Below are positions 55,903-64,000 of a DNA stretch of 64,000 nt, in pieces. This DNA comes from Priestia taiwanensis (GTDB lineage: Bacteria; Bacillota; Bacilli; Bacillales; Bacillaceae_G). A program made the position numbers and the translations under genes. The stretch spans positions 248,001 through 312,000 of the forward strand of contig NZ_BMFK01000002.1 of NCBI RefSeq assembly GCF_014638355.1, in the 5' to 3' direction. Each line of letters starts with the position of its first letter. The first letter of the stretch is position 1. Below the pieces are notes generated by a model. That model was not told the origin of the DNA, ran no database searches, and saw only the letters and a list, made by a program, of their open reading frames with translations.

Positions 55903-56664
55903 TTATACGTTATCGCTACCGAAGAAGTCTTTAAATGCTTGGAATGTCGTATCACGGTTTAACGATGCGATTGATGTTGTTAAAGGAATTCCCTTTGGAC
56001 AAGCTTGTACACAGTTTTGTGAGTTACCACAGTTCGCTAAGCCACCGTCTCCCATAATTGCATGTAGACGTTCTTCCTTATTTAATGCACCTGTTGGATG
56101 AGCATTGAATAGACGAACTTGTGATAATGGTGCTGGACCAATAAAGCTAGAATTGTCGTTTACGTTCGGACAAGCTTCTAAGCACACACCGCACGTCATA
56201 CATTTCGATAACTCATATGCCCATTGACGTTTGCGCTCTGGCATACGTGGTCCTGGACCTAAGTCATACGTTCCATCAATCGGAATCCATGCTTTTACAC
56301 GTTTCAGAGCGTTGAACATTCTGCTGCGATCAACTAATAAGTCACGTACAACAGGGAATGTCTTAATTGGCTTTAAGCGAATTGGTTGCTCTAATTGATC
56401 AATTAGAGCCGAACATGATTGTCTCGGTTTCCCGTTAATAATCATCGAACAAGCACCACATACTTCCTCTAGACAGTTCATATCCCACGTAATAGGGGAT
56501 GACGAGTTCCCATTCACATCCACAGGATTACGACGAATTTCCATTAACGCAGAAATAACATTCATATTCGGACGGTATGGAACTTCAAATTCTTGATCAT
56601 ACGGAGCTGTATCTTCACTATCTTGTCTTATAATAATAAGACGAATCGTTTTATTCTCAGACAT
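55903..56664 (-). CDS. sdhB: Succinate dehydrogenase iron-sulfur subunit
   Basis: Passes electrons from SdhA to the quinone site in complex II. ATG 56664 (MSENKTIRLIIIRQDS) overlaps the sdhA stop by 8 bp. The upstream ATG at 56697 lies deep in sdhA. 253 residues. Clusters: [2Fe-2S] cysteines in NCLEEVCGACSMIINGK and QSCSAL, [4Fe-4S] in CMTCGVCLEACPN, [3Fe-4S] in CGNSQNCVQACPKG. It is the last gene of sdhCAB. Confidence 0.97.
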   Translation of the reverse strand: MSENKTIRLIIIRQDSEDTAPYDQEFEVPYRPNMNVISALMEIRRNPVDVNGNSSSPITWDMNCLEEVCGACSMIINGKPRQSCSALIDQLEQPIRLKPIKTFPVVRDLLVDRSRMFNALKRVKAWIPIDGTYDLGPGPRMPERKRQWAYELSKCMTCGVCLEACPNVNDNSSFIGPAPLSQVRLFNAHPTGALNKEERLHAIMGDGGLANCGNSQNCVQACPKGIPLTTSIASLNRDTTFQAFKDFFGSDNV

Positions 56665-58417
56665 TTTGTTTCTTCGCTCCCTTCTTCGTGTAATCACGTT
56701 TACGAGGTTTGATTAACGATACATCGATGTCTTCGTAGTGGAATGCTGGTGATTCTCCGTCGAACTTCGCCATTGTTGTCTTTAAGAACTCATCGTCATT
56801 ACGGTCTGGGAATTCCGGCTTATAATGAGCTCCGCGAGATTCGTTACGGTGATATGCACCTAATGTAATAACACGTGCTAAGTGTAGCATGTTCTCTAAT
56901 TGTCTTGTAAACATCGCACCTTGGTTTGACCATTTTGCTGTGTCATTAATGTTAATGTTTTTGTAACGCTCTAGTAACTCTTGAATCTTATCATCTGTAC
57001 GAAGAAGTCTATCATTATAACGAACTACCGTTACATTATCTGTCATCCATTCTCCTAGCTCTTTATGAAGAATATAAGCATTCTCTTTACCATCCATCTT
57101 CATAATATCTTGGAATTTCCCTTCTTCTTCTCGTACGCTTGAAGCGAATACTTCAGATGAAAGATCATTTGCAGATACTTCTAATCCTTTAATGTATTCA
57201 ACTGCTTTTGGACCAGCTACCATACCACCATAAATAGCAGATAGTAGTGAGTTTGCACCTAGTCGGTTTGCACCGTGCTGTGAATAATCACACTCACCTG
57301 CTGCAAACAGCCCTGGAATATTTGTCATTTGATCATAATCTACCCACAGTCCACCCATTGAGTAATGAACAGCTGGGAAGATTTTCATCGGAAGTTTACG
57401 AGGATCATCTCCAGCAAACTTCTCATAGATTTCAATGATGCCACCAAGTTTAACATCTAACTCATGTGGATCTTTATGAGAAAGGTCTAAATACACCATG
57501 TTCTCACCGTTAATACCTAATTTCAAGTCAACACATACGTGGAAGATTTCACGCGTTGCGATATCACGTGGTACAAGGTTTCCGTATGCTGGATATTTCT
57601 CTTCTAAGAAGTACCAAGGCTTTCCGTCTTTGTACGTCCATACACGACCACCTTCTCCACGCGCTGACTCACTCATTAAACGAAGCTTGTCATCACCAGG
57701 AATTGCCGTCGGATGGATTTGGATGAATTCACCGTTCGCATAGTATGCACCTTGACGGTAAATTGCCGCTGCCGCTGAACCTGTATTAATAACAGAGTTC
57801 GTTGATTTACCGAAAATGATACCAGGTCCACCAGTTGCCATAATAACAGCATCTGCTGAGAAACTCTTAATTTCCATTGTTTTTAAGTCTTGAGCAACAA
57901 TTCCACGACAGTGGCCATTATCATCCACTATTACTCTTAAAAACTCCCAACCTTCATACTTCGTTACAAGGCCATCTACTTCATGACGACGTACTTGCTC
58001 ATCTAATGCGTATAAAAGCTGTTGTCCTGTCGTAGCTCCAGCGAACGCTGTACGGTGATGAAGTGTTCCACCGAAACGACGGAAATCTAATAATCCTTCT
58101 GGCGTACGGTTGAACATAACACCCATACGGTCCATTAAATGAATAATACCAGGTGCAGCTTCACACATTGCTTTAACTGGTGGTTGGTTCGCTAAGAAAT
58201 CACCGCCGTATACCGTGTCATCAAAGTGACTCCAAGGAGAATCCCCTTCCCCCTTCGTATTTACCGCACCATTAATACCGCCTTGTGCACATACAGAATG
58301 TGAACGTTTAACTGGCACTAATGAGAATAAATCAACTGCAACGCCTGCCTCCGCTGCTTTAATTGTCGCCATTAGACCTGCTAATCCACCACCAACAACA
58401 ATGATTCTTTGTTTCAT
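56657..58417 (-). CDS. sdhA: Succinate dehydrogenase flavoprotein subunit
   Basis: Oxidises succinate to fumarate in the TCA cycle, on the inner face of the membrane. The 586-residue protein has the N-terminal dinucleotide motif VVGGGLAGLMATIKAAEAG, the covalent-FAD region SHSVCAQGGINGAVN, active-site segments HHRTAFAGATTGQQLLY and SESARGEGGRVW, and PAVHYSMGGLWVD. Length matches B. subtilis (586). It lies between sdhC and sdhB in the three-gene operon. Confidence 0.98.
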   Translation of the reverse strand: MKQRIIVVGGGLAGLMATIKAAEAGVAVDLFSLVPVKRSHSVCAQGGINGAVNTKGEGDSPWSHFDDTVYGGDFLANQPPVKAMCEAAPGIIHLMDRMGVMFNRTPEGLLDFRRFGGTLHHRTAFAGATTGQQLLYALDEQVRRHEVDGLVTKYEGWEFLRVIVDDNGHCRGIVAQDLKTMEIKSFSADAVIMATGGPGIIFGKSTNSVINTGSAAAAIYRQGAYYANGEFIQIHPTAIPGDDKLRLMSESARGEGGRVWTYKDGKPWYFLEEKYPAYGNLVPRDIATREIFHVCVDLKLGINGENMVYLDLSHKDPHELDVKLGGIIEIYEKFAGDDPRKLPMKIFPAVHYSMGGLWVDYDQMTNIPGLFAAGECDYSQHGANRLGANSLLSAIYGGMVAGPKAVEYIKGLEVSANDLSSEVFASSVREEEGKFQDIMKMDGKENAYILHKELGEWMTDNVTVVRYNDRLLRTDDKIQELLERYKNININDTAKWSNQGAMFTRQLENMLHLARVITLGAYHRNESRGAHYKPEFPDRNDDEFLKTTMAKFDGESPAFHYEDIDVSLIKPRKRDYTKKGAKKQNV

Positions 58418-58430
58418 CGCCTTTCACTCC

Positions 58431-59057
58431 CTACATTTTCGCTAGTTCTGGATCTATAAACGCTAACATTGTTCGAATACTCATGAACGCTAACGCTACG
58501 AAAATCCCCATCGTAATATACGTTGATATGCGCTGAGAACGAGGTGATACTGTGATTCCCCAGCTAATAAAGAATGACCATAAGCCATTTGCAAAATGGA
58601 AAATAGATGCAAGTACACCAACTAAATAGAAAATAAACCACGGCGTACTACTTAAAATATCTGCCATCATGTCATAGTTAACCTTCGTGCCCAGTGCCGC
58701 TTGCACACGTGTTTGCCATACGTGCCAAACGATGAAGATTAACGCAATAACGCCTGTATAACGCTGCAACATAAACATCCAGTTACGGAAGAATCCATAT
58801 TGTGTTGCATTGTTTTTTGCCGTAAACGCTATGTACAAACCGTAAACTGCATGATATAACAATGGTAGAAAGATGAAGAAAATTTCTAAAAGATAACGAA
58901 ATGGTAATGCTTCCATAAACTGTGCCGCTTTGTTAAACGCCTCTGCACCTCTTGTTGCAAAGTTGTTTATGACTAAATGGTTAATTAAGAATAACCCTAC
59001 AGGAATAACACCTAGTAAAGAATGTAATTTCCTGTTAACAAATTCACGTTCTTTCAC
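58431..59057 (-). CDS. sdhC: Succinate dehydrogenase cytochrome b558 subunit
   Basis: The membrane anchor of complex II, carrying heme b and the menaquinone site. The start is set at GTG 59057 (MKEREFVNRKLHSLLGVIPV), preceded by GGGGGG at 7 bases, giving 208 residues close to B. subtilis (202). Upstream ATGs at 59093 and 59072 lack this spacing. Five membrane helices are predicted. Conserved heme-ligand histidines occur in KLHSLLG, FLINHLVIN, LLYHAVYGLY, IVWHVWQTR and SIFHFANGLW. First gene of sdhCAB. Confidence 0.95.
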   Translation of the reverse strand: MKEREFVNRKLHSLLGVIPVGLFLINHLVINNFATRGAEAFNKAAQFMEALPFRYLLEIFFIFLPLLYHAVYGLYIAFTAKNNATQYGFFRNWMFMLQRYTGVIALIFIVWHVWQTRVQAALGTKVNYDMMADILSSTPWFIFYLVGVLASIFHFANGLWSFFISWGITVSPRSQRISTYITMGIFVALAFMSIRTMLAFIDPELAKM

Positions 59058-59181
59058 AACAATACCCCCCATCGAGAATCCATCTATTGTCATACAATTG
59101 CAGACATTTGAAGTAGAGATTCTCTAATTTCGAAACAGATGAAAACTTCAAAAAATTCTGGTTACAATTTATGACAAGTTT

Positions 59182-59211
59182 ATTTTACTCCTACTATAAT
59201 AATAACGTCAA
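59182..59211 (-). promoter_or_regulatory. Sigma-A promoter of sdhCAB
   Basis: TTGACG (59211-59206), an 18-bp spacer, and TAAAAT (59187-59182). This leaves a leader of about 120 nt upstream of the sdhC GTG. Confidence 0.65.
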
Positions 59212-59338
59212 GGCAACGTACTCGTAAAATAAAACGCTTGCATTTCCATTATTTCGAAATAACAAAAGCGAAGAAAAAATGTGTTTATTTCCTACATAAT
59301 AAGATATAATAACTGCAGATAGAAAGAGGGGAACCATA

Positions 59339-59788
59339 TTGACAGACATGAAAACAAACGAATCGTTACATAACATACACGTATCAGGATTTGCTTATGA
59401 ATTACTCCGAAACGACTTACTTCCTAATTTAATTGGAAAAGAAATTTCTTCCATCCTTTACTGGGCTGGAAAGAACTTAGCTCGTAAGTATCCTCTTCAA
59501 ACAATCGATGAAATTATGGACTTCTTTATCCAGGCTGGCTGGGGGCACTTACACCTCGTTCACGAAAAAAAATCCGAATTAGAATTCGAGCTTAGTAGCG
59601 AACTCATAACAGTTCGTCACGAACAAAATAAACAAACTTGCTATCAACTAGAAGCAGGTTTCATTGCAGAACAAATTCAACAACAAAAACGCTTCTTAAC
59701 CGAAGCATGTGAAAAACCGAAAAAGAAAAGTGCATCCATTATCTTAACGGTCCAATGGGATCCAAAAGATAGCATTGATAACGAATAA
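59339..59788 (+). CDS. yslB: YslB family protein (DUF2507)
   Basis: A 149-residue cytoplasmic protein, divergent from sdhC. The TTG at 59339 is chosen because AGAGGGG lies 7 bases upstream; an ATG three codons later is too far. The family core is visible: GFAYELLRNDLLPNLIGKEI, ILYWAGKNLARKYPL, and GWGHLHLVHEKKSELEFEL. Length equals B. subtilis YslB (148). The function is not established. It is followed by a terminator shared with lysC. Confidence 0.88.
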   Translation: MTDMKTNESLHNIHVSGFAYELLRNDLLPNLIGKEISSILYWAGKNLARKYPLQTIDEIMDFFIQAGWGHLHLVHEKKSELEFELSSELITVRHEQNKQTCYQLEAGFIAEQIQQQKRFLTEACEKPKKKSASIILTVQWDPKDSIDNE

Positions 59789-59796
59789 ATATAACG

Positions 59797-59830
59797 AAGC
59801 ACCCATCTCCATAAAAGACGGGTGCTTTTC
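59797..59830. terminator. Bidirectional terminator of yslB and lysC
   Basis: Arms GAAGCACCC-TCT and AGA-GGGTGCTTTTC with a short loop, between convergent genes. Confidence 0.85.
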
Positions 59831-59833
59831 TAC

Positions 59834-61072
59834 TTACATTGTTTCTACTGAATCTTTCGCTTTTGCTTCTAATCTAAAGCCATCGTGAATAGCACAAACT
59901 GCTTTTTTCATTGATTCTTGCGTAATAACTGTTGATACTTTAATCTCTGATGTACTTACCATCTTCACGAGAATACCCTCTTCTGCTAAGATATTGAACA
60001 TCAATGCCGCAACTCCAGGGTTGGATACCATTCCTGATCCAACAATAGATACTTTACATAAATCTTTCTCATATTGTACAGAATCAAATTGAAGCTGATG
60101 TTTCTCATCTTCTAATGTTACAAGTGTATCTTGTAAGTCCTCTGTCTTGATAGAGAACGAAATATTCATTTTCTCTTGCACGATATGTTGAATAATAATA
60201 TCAACATTCACCCCTTTATTCGCAAGAGATGAGAACACAACTGATAATCCATCTACTGTAATTGGTAAGCCTTTTACCGTTACTTTCGTCACATCCTCCT
60301 CAAATGCGATACCCTTCACTACTGATTGATTCTCCACAACCTCTTCCTCCCCAATGACTGTACCAGGTACACTTTCCATGCTCGAACGTACACTTACTTT
60401 CACATGATAATTCTTCGCAAACTCTACAGCACGGGGATGAATCACACCAGCACCTAAGTTTGCAAATTCAAGCATTTCTTCATACGATACAAAATCTAAT
60501 TTACTAGCTGTAGATACGACACGTGGGTCAGTTGTGTAGACACCTTGAACGTCAGTATAAATATCACATACGTCTGCCTCTAAAGCAGCTGCAATCGCTA
60601 CCGCAGTCGTATCCGAGCCACCTCTTCCTAATGTTGTGATTTCACCTTCAGCGCTCATACCTTGGAAACCAGCAACAACTAACACTTTTCCTTCATCTAA
60701 ATAGCTCTTCATACGATCTGTACGTATATTTTCAATACGTGCATTCCCGTGAAAAGATTCCGTTTCAATCCCAGCTTGCCAACCAGTTAACGAAATGGCA
60801 TCCATTCCTTTGCTTTTCAATGCCATTGTTAGTAAAGCGATGGATACTTGTTCACCTGTAGACAAAAGCATATCCATTTCTCGCTTATATTTCACCTCTG
60901 ATACACAATTCGCTAGATGTACTAGCTCATCTGTTGTATGCCCCATCGCAGAGACAACTGCAACTACCTTACTTCCTCTTTTGTACTCATTAATAATTAA
61001 ATCCGCAACATGGTGAATACGTTCCGGAGAACCGACGGATGTCCCGCCAAACTTTTGTACTACTATCCCCAC
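59834..61072 (-). CDS. lysC: Aspartokinase (LysC type)
   Basis: Phosphorylates aspartate, the first step to lysine, diaminopimelate, threonine and methionine. GTG 61072 (MGIVVQKFGGTSVGSPERIH, 412 residues) is preferred because AAAGGG is 9 bases upstream; an ATG at 61081 overlaps that site. Motifs: KFGGTSVG (ATP/substrate), VVSAMGHTTDEL, FQGMSAEGEITTLGRGGSDTT. Two C-terminal ACT domains (about 265-330 and 340-405) provide feedback control. It has the size and position of the lysine-sensitive B. subtilis LysC, whose internal start makes a beta subunit. No lysine riboswitch fits upstream. Confidence 0.95.
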   Translation of the reverse strand: MGIVVQKFGGTSVGSPERIHHVADLIINEYKRGSKVVAVVSAMGHTTDELVHLANCVSEVKYKREMDMLLSTGEQVSIALLTMALKSKGMDAISLTGWQAGIETESFHGNARIENIRTDRMKSYLDEGKVLVVAGFQGMSAEGEITTLGRGGSDTTAVAIAAALEADVCDIYTDVQGVYTTDPRVVSTASKLDFVSYEEMLEFANLGAGVIHPRAVEFAKNYHVKVSVRSSMESVPGTVIGEEEVVENQSVVKGIAFEEDVTKVTVKGLPITVDGLSVVFSSLANKGVNVDIIIQHIVQEKMNISFSIKTEDLQDTLVTLEDEKHQLQFDSVQYEKDLCKVSIVGSGMVSNPGVAALMFNILAEEGILVKMVSTSEIKVSTVITQESMKKAVCAIHDGFRLEAKAKDSVETM

Positions 61073-61114
61073 TAGTCCCATCCCTTTCTACCCAAATGAA
61101 TTTGAATAATCAGA

Positions 61115-61143
61115 ATTATATCACAACGTATTTGTGGACACAA
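61115..61143 (-). promoter_or_regulatory. Sigma-A promoter of lysC
   Basis: TTGTGT (61143-61138), a 17-bp spacer, and TATAAT (61120-61115). It leaves a leader of only about 35 nt, which excludes an L-box. Confidence 0.7.
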
Positions 61144-61146
61144 CAA

Positions 61147-61180
61147 AGAAAACAGAAGATTTTCCATCCCCTGTTTCCTC
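61147..61180 (-). terminator. Terminator of the fatty acid hydroxylase gene
   Basis: Arms GAGGAAACAG and CTGTTTTC on the minus strand, with a TTTGTTG tail. Confidence 0.6.
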
Positions 61181-61189
61181 GTTTTTTCA

Positions 61190-61816
61190 TTAGGTAGTAG
61201 ATTTATATTTTCTTTTCTCTAAATCTCGCGCAGTCTTACTTGTTTCGACTTCTTTCTCATCTTTTAACGTACCAAAAATTTTATCGAAGACTGGATTTGA
61301 TACACCGTACCAATAGTTTTCATTTTTGAAATGATGTAAAATGTGTGTCTTCTTCAACCATTGCCCAAACTTCGTCTTCGGCTTAATTGGACGATGTGCA
61401 ATATAATGCTTCCATTCATATAAAAGTAGCATACACATAAGTCCGCCTGAAAAAGAAAGCGTTATCAAAAATGATTGAATGAATACATAGAAGACAGCTG
61501 CTAAGACAAATAAGTTTGGGATACTGTACCAAAGCGGCAAAAACAAAAGAGATAAGTCATTCGGATGGACATGATGGTCATAATGAAGCCTCTTAATAAG
61601 CTTCAACATAAATGCATTTTCTGGTGGCTTCATATGGAAAATAAAACGATGCGTCACATACTCACTAAAAGAAAAGATAATTAATCCTAATACGAATGCA
61701 CCTACTAAAACGAACGTTAAGCCACTATACACTACATAAGCAATGGCTCCTAAAAGCATCATAATAACAAAAAAAACATCAAAGTGAAAAAAGAAATCTC
61801 GATATACTTTCGGCAT
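61190..61816 (-). CDS. Membrane fatty acid hydroxylase-type protein
   Basis: A 208-residue di-iron membrane oxygenase of the fatty acid hydroxylase/sterol desaturase superfamily. Membrane segments are near residues 11-30, 33-50, 95-125 and 126-140. The histidine clusters needed for iron are intact: HRFIFHMK, HYDHHVHPND, EWKHYIAHR, and HILHHFKNENYWYG. The substrate (a fatty acid or sphingolipid-like chain) is not identifiable. It sits between uvrC and lysC; the B. subtilis order lacks it, so it is an insertion in that backbone. ATG 61816 follows AGAGGGG. Confidence 0.85.
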   Translation of the reverse strand: MPKVYRDFFFHFDVFFVIMMLLGAIAYVVYSGLTFVLVGAFVLGLIIFSFSEYVTHRFIFHMKPPENAFMLKLIKRLHYDHHVHPNDLSLLFLPLWYSIPNLFVLAAVFYVFIQSFLITLSFSGGLMCMLLLYEWKHYIAHRPIKPKTKFGQWLKKTHILHHFKNENYWYGVSNPVFDKIFGTLKDEKEVETSKTARDLEKRKYKSTT

Positions 61817-61891
61817 ACTATTTCCCCTCTCTTCCTTCCTACTTCTATTATACTAAATATTCTGTCTCTATGATGTAAAAAAAGACGCTCA

Positions 61892-63670
61892 TCACGCCTT
61901 TTCTTCTTGTAATTTTTCATAAATAAGTTGTGCAGTTGCTGATGGTATCCCTGCCTCCCGAATTTCGTCTACTGTCGCTTCTTTTAATTTCTTTACCGAA
62001 CCAAAATGTTTTAGCAATCCTTTTTTTCGTTTCTCGCCGACACCAGGAATATCATCTAATACAGATTGGAATAACGACTTACTACGAAGCTGACGATGGA
62101 ACGTAATTGCGAAACGATGAACCTCATCTTGAATACGTTGCAGTAAATAGAATTCTTGGCTATTATGCGCTAACTCCACAACCTCTAACGGATTCCCAAG
62201 TAATAGTTGTGACGTTCGGTGCTTTTCATCTTTCACAAGGCCTGCAATCGGTACTTCTAACCCTAATTCATTTAACAATACGTCTTCTACTGCTGCTAAA
62301 TGTCCTTTCCCACCATCGATAATAATTAAATCAGGAAGTGGTAAATTCTCTCGTAGTACGCGTGTATATCGTCGACGCACTACCTCACGCATCGATTCAT
62401 AATCGTCCGGTCCTTGTACCGTCTTAATTTTGTACTTACGATAGTCTTTTTTCGCAGGCTTTCCGTCCACAAAAACAATCATCGCCGATACAGGATTCGT
62501 TCCTTGTATATTCGAATTATCAAACGCTTCAATACGATACGGAGCGGATATGCCCATCTTCTCGCCTAAGTTCTCCACTGTCTTAATTGTTCGTTCCTCA
62601 TCTTTCTGTACAAGGGCGAATTTCTCAGCAATCGCAATCTTCGCATTTTTCTCCGCTAAGTCAACAAGTTCTTTCTTTTGCCCTCGTTGTGGCTGAACAA
62701 CCTTAATACCAAGTAATTGACCTACTAATTCGCTATCAACTGCCTTTGGCACGAATACTTCTTTGGGCTTAATATTTCCATTTTCATAAAATTGCCCGAT
62801 AAATGTAAGGAACTCCTCTTCTGGCTCATCATAAATGGGAAACATCGACGCATCACGTTCAATCATCTTTCCTTGACGAATGAAAAATACTTGAACACAC
62901 ATCCAGCCTTTATCAACGTAATAACCAAATATATCACGGTTTACTAAATCAGCAGATAAAATTTTCTGCTTCTCCATCAGTGCATCAATATACGAAATTT
63001 GATCGCGGTATTCTTTCGCACGTTCAAACTCTAGATTCTCGGATGCTTCAAACATTTTCTTCGTTAAACTCTCTTTAATCTCTTCATGCCCACCATTTAA
63101 AAAATTCGCTATTTCCTCAACGATCTCACGGTTTTGTTCTTCCGTTACATCTTTTACACAAGGCGCTAAACATTGTCCCATATGGTAATACAAACATACT
63201 TTGTCTGGAATCGTTGCACATTTTCGTAATGGATATAATCTATCTAATAACTTCTTCGTTTCATACGCTGCTTGAGAATGAGGATACGGACCAAAGTACT
63301 TTCCTTTATCCTTTTTCACATTTCGTGTAATAAGAAGACGTGGTTGCTTTTCTGATGTGATTTTAATATATGGATAACTTTTATCATCCTTTAGCATGAC
63401 GTTATACTTCGGATCGTACTTTTTAATTAAGTTCATCTCTAATAGTAGCGCTTCTAAATTCGATGAGGTCACGATATATTCGAAATCAACAATATCATTT
63501 ACAAGGCGCAATGTCTTCCCATCATGCGCCCCCGTAAAATAAGAACGTACACGATTCTTTAGCACTTTCGCTTTTCCAACGTATATAACAGTACCTTGGC
63601 TATTCTTCATTAAATAACAGCCCGGTTGATCTGGTAATATCGCTAACTTTTCTTTTAAATGTTCATGCAT
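61892..63670 (-). CDS. uvrC: UvrABC excinuclease subunit C
   Basis: Makes both incisions in nucleotide excision repair. ATG 63670 ([20 protein letters not shown]) follows GGAGG at 7 bases; the TTG one codon upstream is less likely. 592 residues. The N-terminal GIY-YIG domain (3' incision) contains [19 protein letters not shown]. The UVR motif for UvrB binding is near 205-225 ([20 protein letters not shown]). The RNase H-like endonuclease domain (5' incision) has [16 protein letters not shown] and DGGKGHL. The C-terminal helix-hairpin-helix pair is [17 protein letters not shown]. Normal length. Confidence 0.97.
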   Translation of the reverse strand: MHEHLKEKLAILPDQPGCYLMKNSQGTVIYVGKAKVLKNRVRSYFTGAHDGKTLRLVNDIVDFEYIVTSSNLEALLLEMNLIKKYDPKYNVMLKDDKSYPYIKITSEKQPRLLITRNVKKDKGKYFGPYPHSQAAYETKKLLDRLYPLRKCATIPDKVCLYYHMGQCLAPCVKDVTEEQNREIVEEIANFLNGGHEEIKESLTKKMFEASENLEFERAKEYRDQISYIDALMEKQKILSADLVNRDIFGYYVDKGWMCVQVFFIRQGKMIERDASMFPIYDEPEEEFLTFIGQFYENGNIKPKEVFVPKAVDSELVGQLLGIKVVQPQRGQKKELVDLAEKNAKIAIAEKFALVQKDEERTIKTVENLGEKMGISAPYRIEAFDNSNIQGTNPVSAMIVFVDGKPAKKDYRKYKIKTVQGPDDYESMREVVRRRYTRVLRENLPLPDLIIIDGGKGHLAAVEDVLLNELGLEVPIAGLVKDEKHRTSQLLLGNPLEVVELAHNSQEFYLLQRIQDEVHRFAITFHRQLRSKSLFQSVLDDIPGVGEKRKKGLLKHFGSVKKLKEATVDEIREAGIPSATAQLIYEKLQEEKA

Positions 63671-63709
63671 CAATGTACCTCCTCTCTTGCCTTATCTTCC
63701 GGTGATGAC

Positions 63710-63746
63710 ACAAATAATCAGCAGGTCCTCTCCACTGATTATTTGT
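63710..63746. terminator. Hairpin upstream of uvrC
   Basis: Perfect 12-bp arms ACAAATAATCAG and CTGATTATTTGT without a strong T-run. It may be a terminator or a leader structure. Between it and 63871 nothing else is seen. Confidence 0.4.
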
Positions 63747-63871
63747 ATCGTCTATCTAGTACTATTATATACGTTTTCCATACGTTATTCCTAGTCTGAT
63801 ACGTACAAATGTTTGTTTTTGTATTTTTGCATTCCATACGTCACCTCGTTATATATATCTTTAAAAAGAAA

Positions 63872-63902
63872 AAGGATAATACATATAGCATGCATTATCC
63901 TT
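63872..63902 (-). terminator. Terminator of the partial gene at the right edge
   Basis: Arms AAGGATAAT and ATTATCCTT, with a TTTTCTTTTT tail on the minus strand, overlapping the stop codon at 63897-63895. Confidence 0.8.
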
Positions 63903-64000
63903 CTATATAATCAACTAGCTTTTTCACATCTTCTTCACTTAGCGAATAATACCAATCACCTTGCTTGATTTGTCCCAATAGACGTTCTGCATCCATCCAT
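63895..64000 (-). CDS. Hypothetical protein, C-terminal end (runs off the window)
   Basis: An open minus-strand frame ending in TAA (63897-63895) with the visible end WMDAERLLGQIKQGDWYY, then SLSEEDVKKLVDYIEG. It continues past the window edge, although an in-frame ATG lies at 63996. The charged, helical end does not match thioredoxin or EtfA, which neighbour uvrC in many bacilli, so I do not recognise it. A strong terminator follows the stop. Confidence 0.6.
   Translation of the reverse strand, partial: WMDAERLLGQIKQGDWYYSLSEEDVKKLVDYIEG

Noticed and set aside
61082..61190. Lysine riboswitch upstream of lysC
   Set aside because: The space is too short after accounting for the promoter and the upstream gene's terminator, and no L-box motifs were seen.

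Overview
The window is a low-GC Gram-positive chromosome of the genus Bacillus, most like the Bacillus cereus group. The evidence is a backbone with the classical Bacillus order valS - ysxE - spoVID - hemLBDCXA - engB - lonA - lonB - clpX - tig - ysoA ... ysnB - ysnA - rph - gerM - racE - gerE ... ysmA - sdhBAC - yslB - lysC - uvrC. Sporulation genes, AGGAGG ribosome sites and frequent TTG/GTG starts agree with this. The species is an inference.

1-20.6 kb is conserved housekeeping DNA, nearly all on the minus strand: valine-tRNA ligase with a T-box leader, two spore coat/cortex assembly genes, the complete glutamate-to-uroporphyrinogen tetrapyrrole operon, and the protein quality control block (LonA, LonB, ClpX, trigger factor). 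Plus-strand bioY has a promoter overlapped by a BirA-type operator. 20.6-22.7 kb holds two broken glycosyltransferase genes joined head to head, next to gtaB.

23.78-37.74 kb is a 13.9-kb genomic island integrated in tRNA-Arg(UCU). It is bounded by 66-bp direct repeats of the tRNA 3' part. Next to each repeat lie two copies of an 8-bp motif (TGACCGTT), probably integrase arm sites. From the right it carries a tyrosine integrase, a zinc-ribbon/HNH-like protein overlapping a primase-polymerase-like replication protein, and a lipoprotein. The rest is a cargo block that looks like host defence: a 913-residue Mrr-like nuclease fused to an nSTAND1-like NTPase, divergent from a HEPN (RxxxxH) protein; a CoiA-like zinc protein; an Abi_C-like protein; and unknown small proteins. 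Two 78-bp copies of a double-hairpin element with compensatory stem changes flank the replication segment.

37.7-43.3 kb returns to the backbone (tRNA-Arg, tRNA-Gly, ysnB, rdgB, rph, gerM), but with two diverged tandem glutamate racemase genes before gerE. 43.4-55.4 kb is an accessory block between gerE and ysmA relative to B. subtilis: CsbD-like protein, Zur-controlled zinc-binding lipoprotein, TauE/SafE permease, a Bce-type ABC transporter, a class B PBP, and a full BceRSAB-type operon (envelope stress and cell-wall antibiotic response). 55.4-64 kb is backbone: thioesterase, succinate dehydrogenase operon, yslB, aspartokinase (apparently without a lysine riboswitch), a fatty acid hydroxylase and uvrC.
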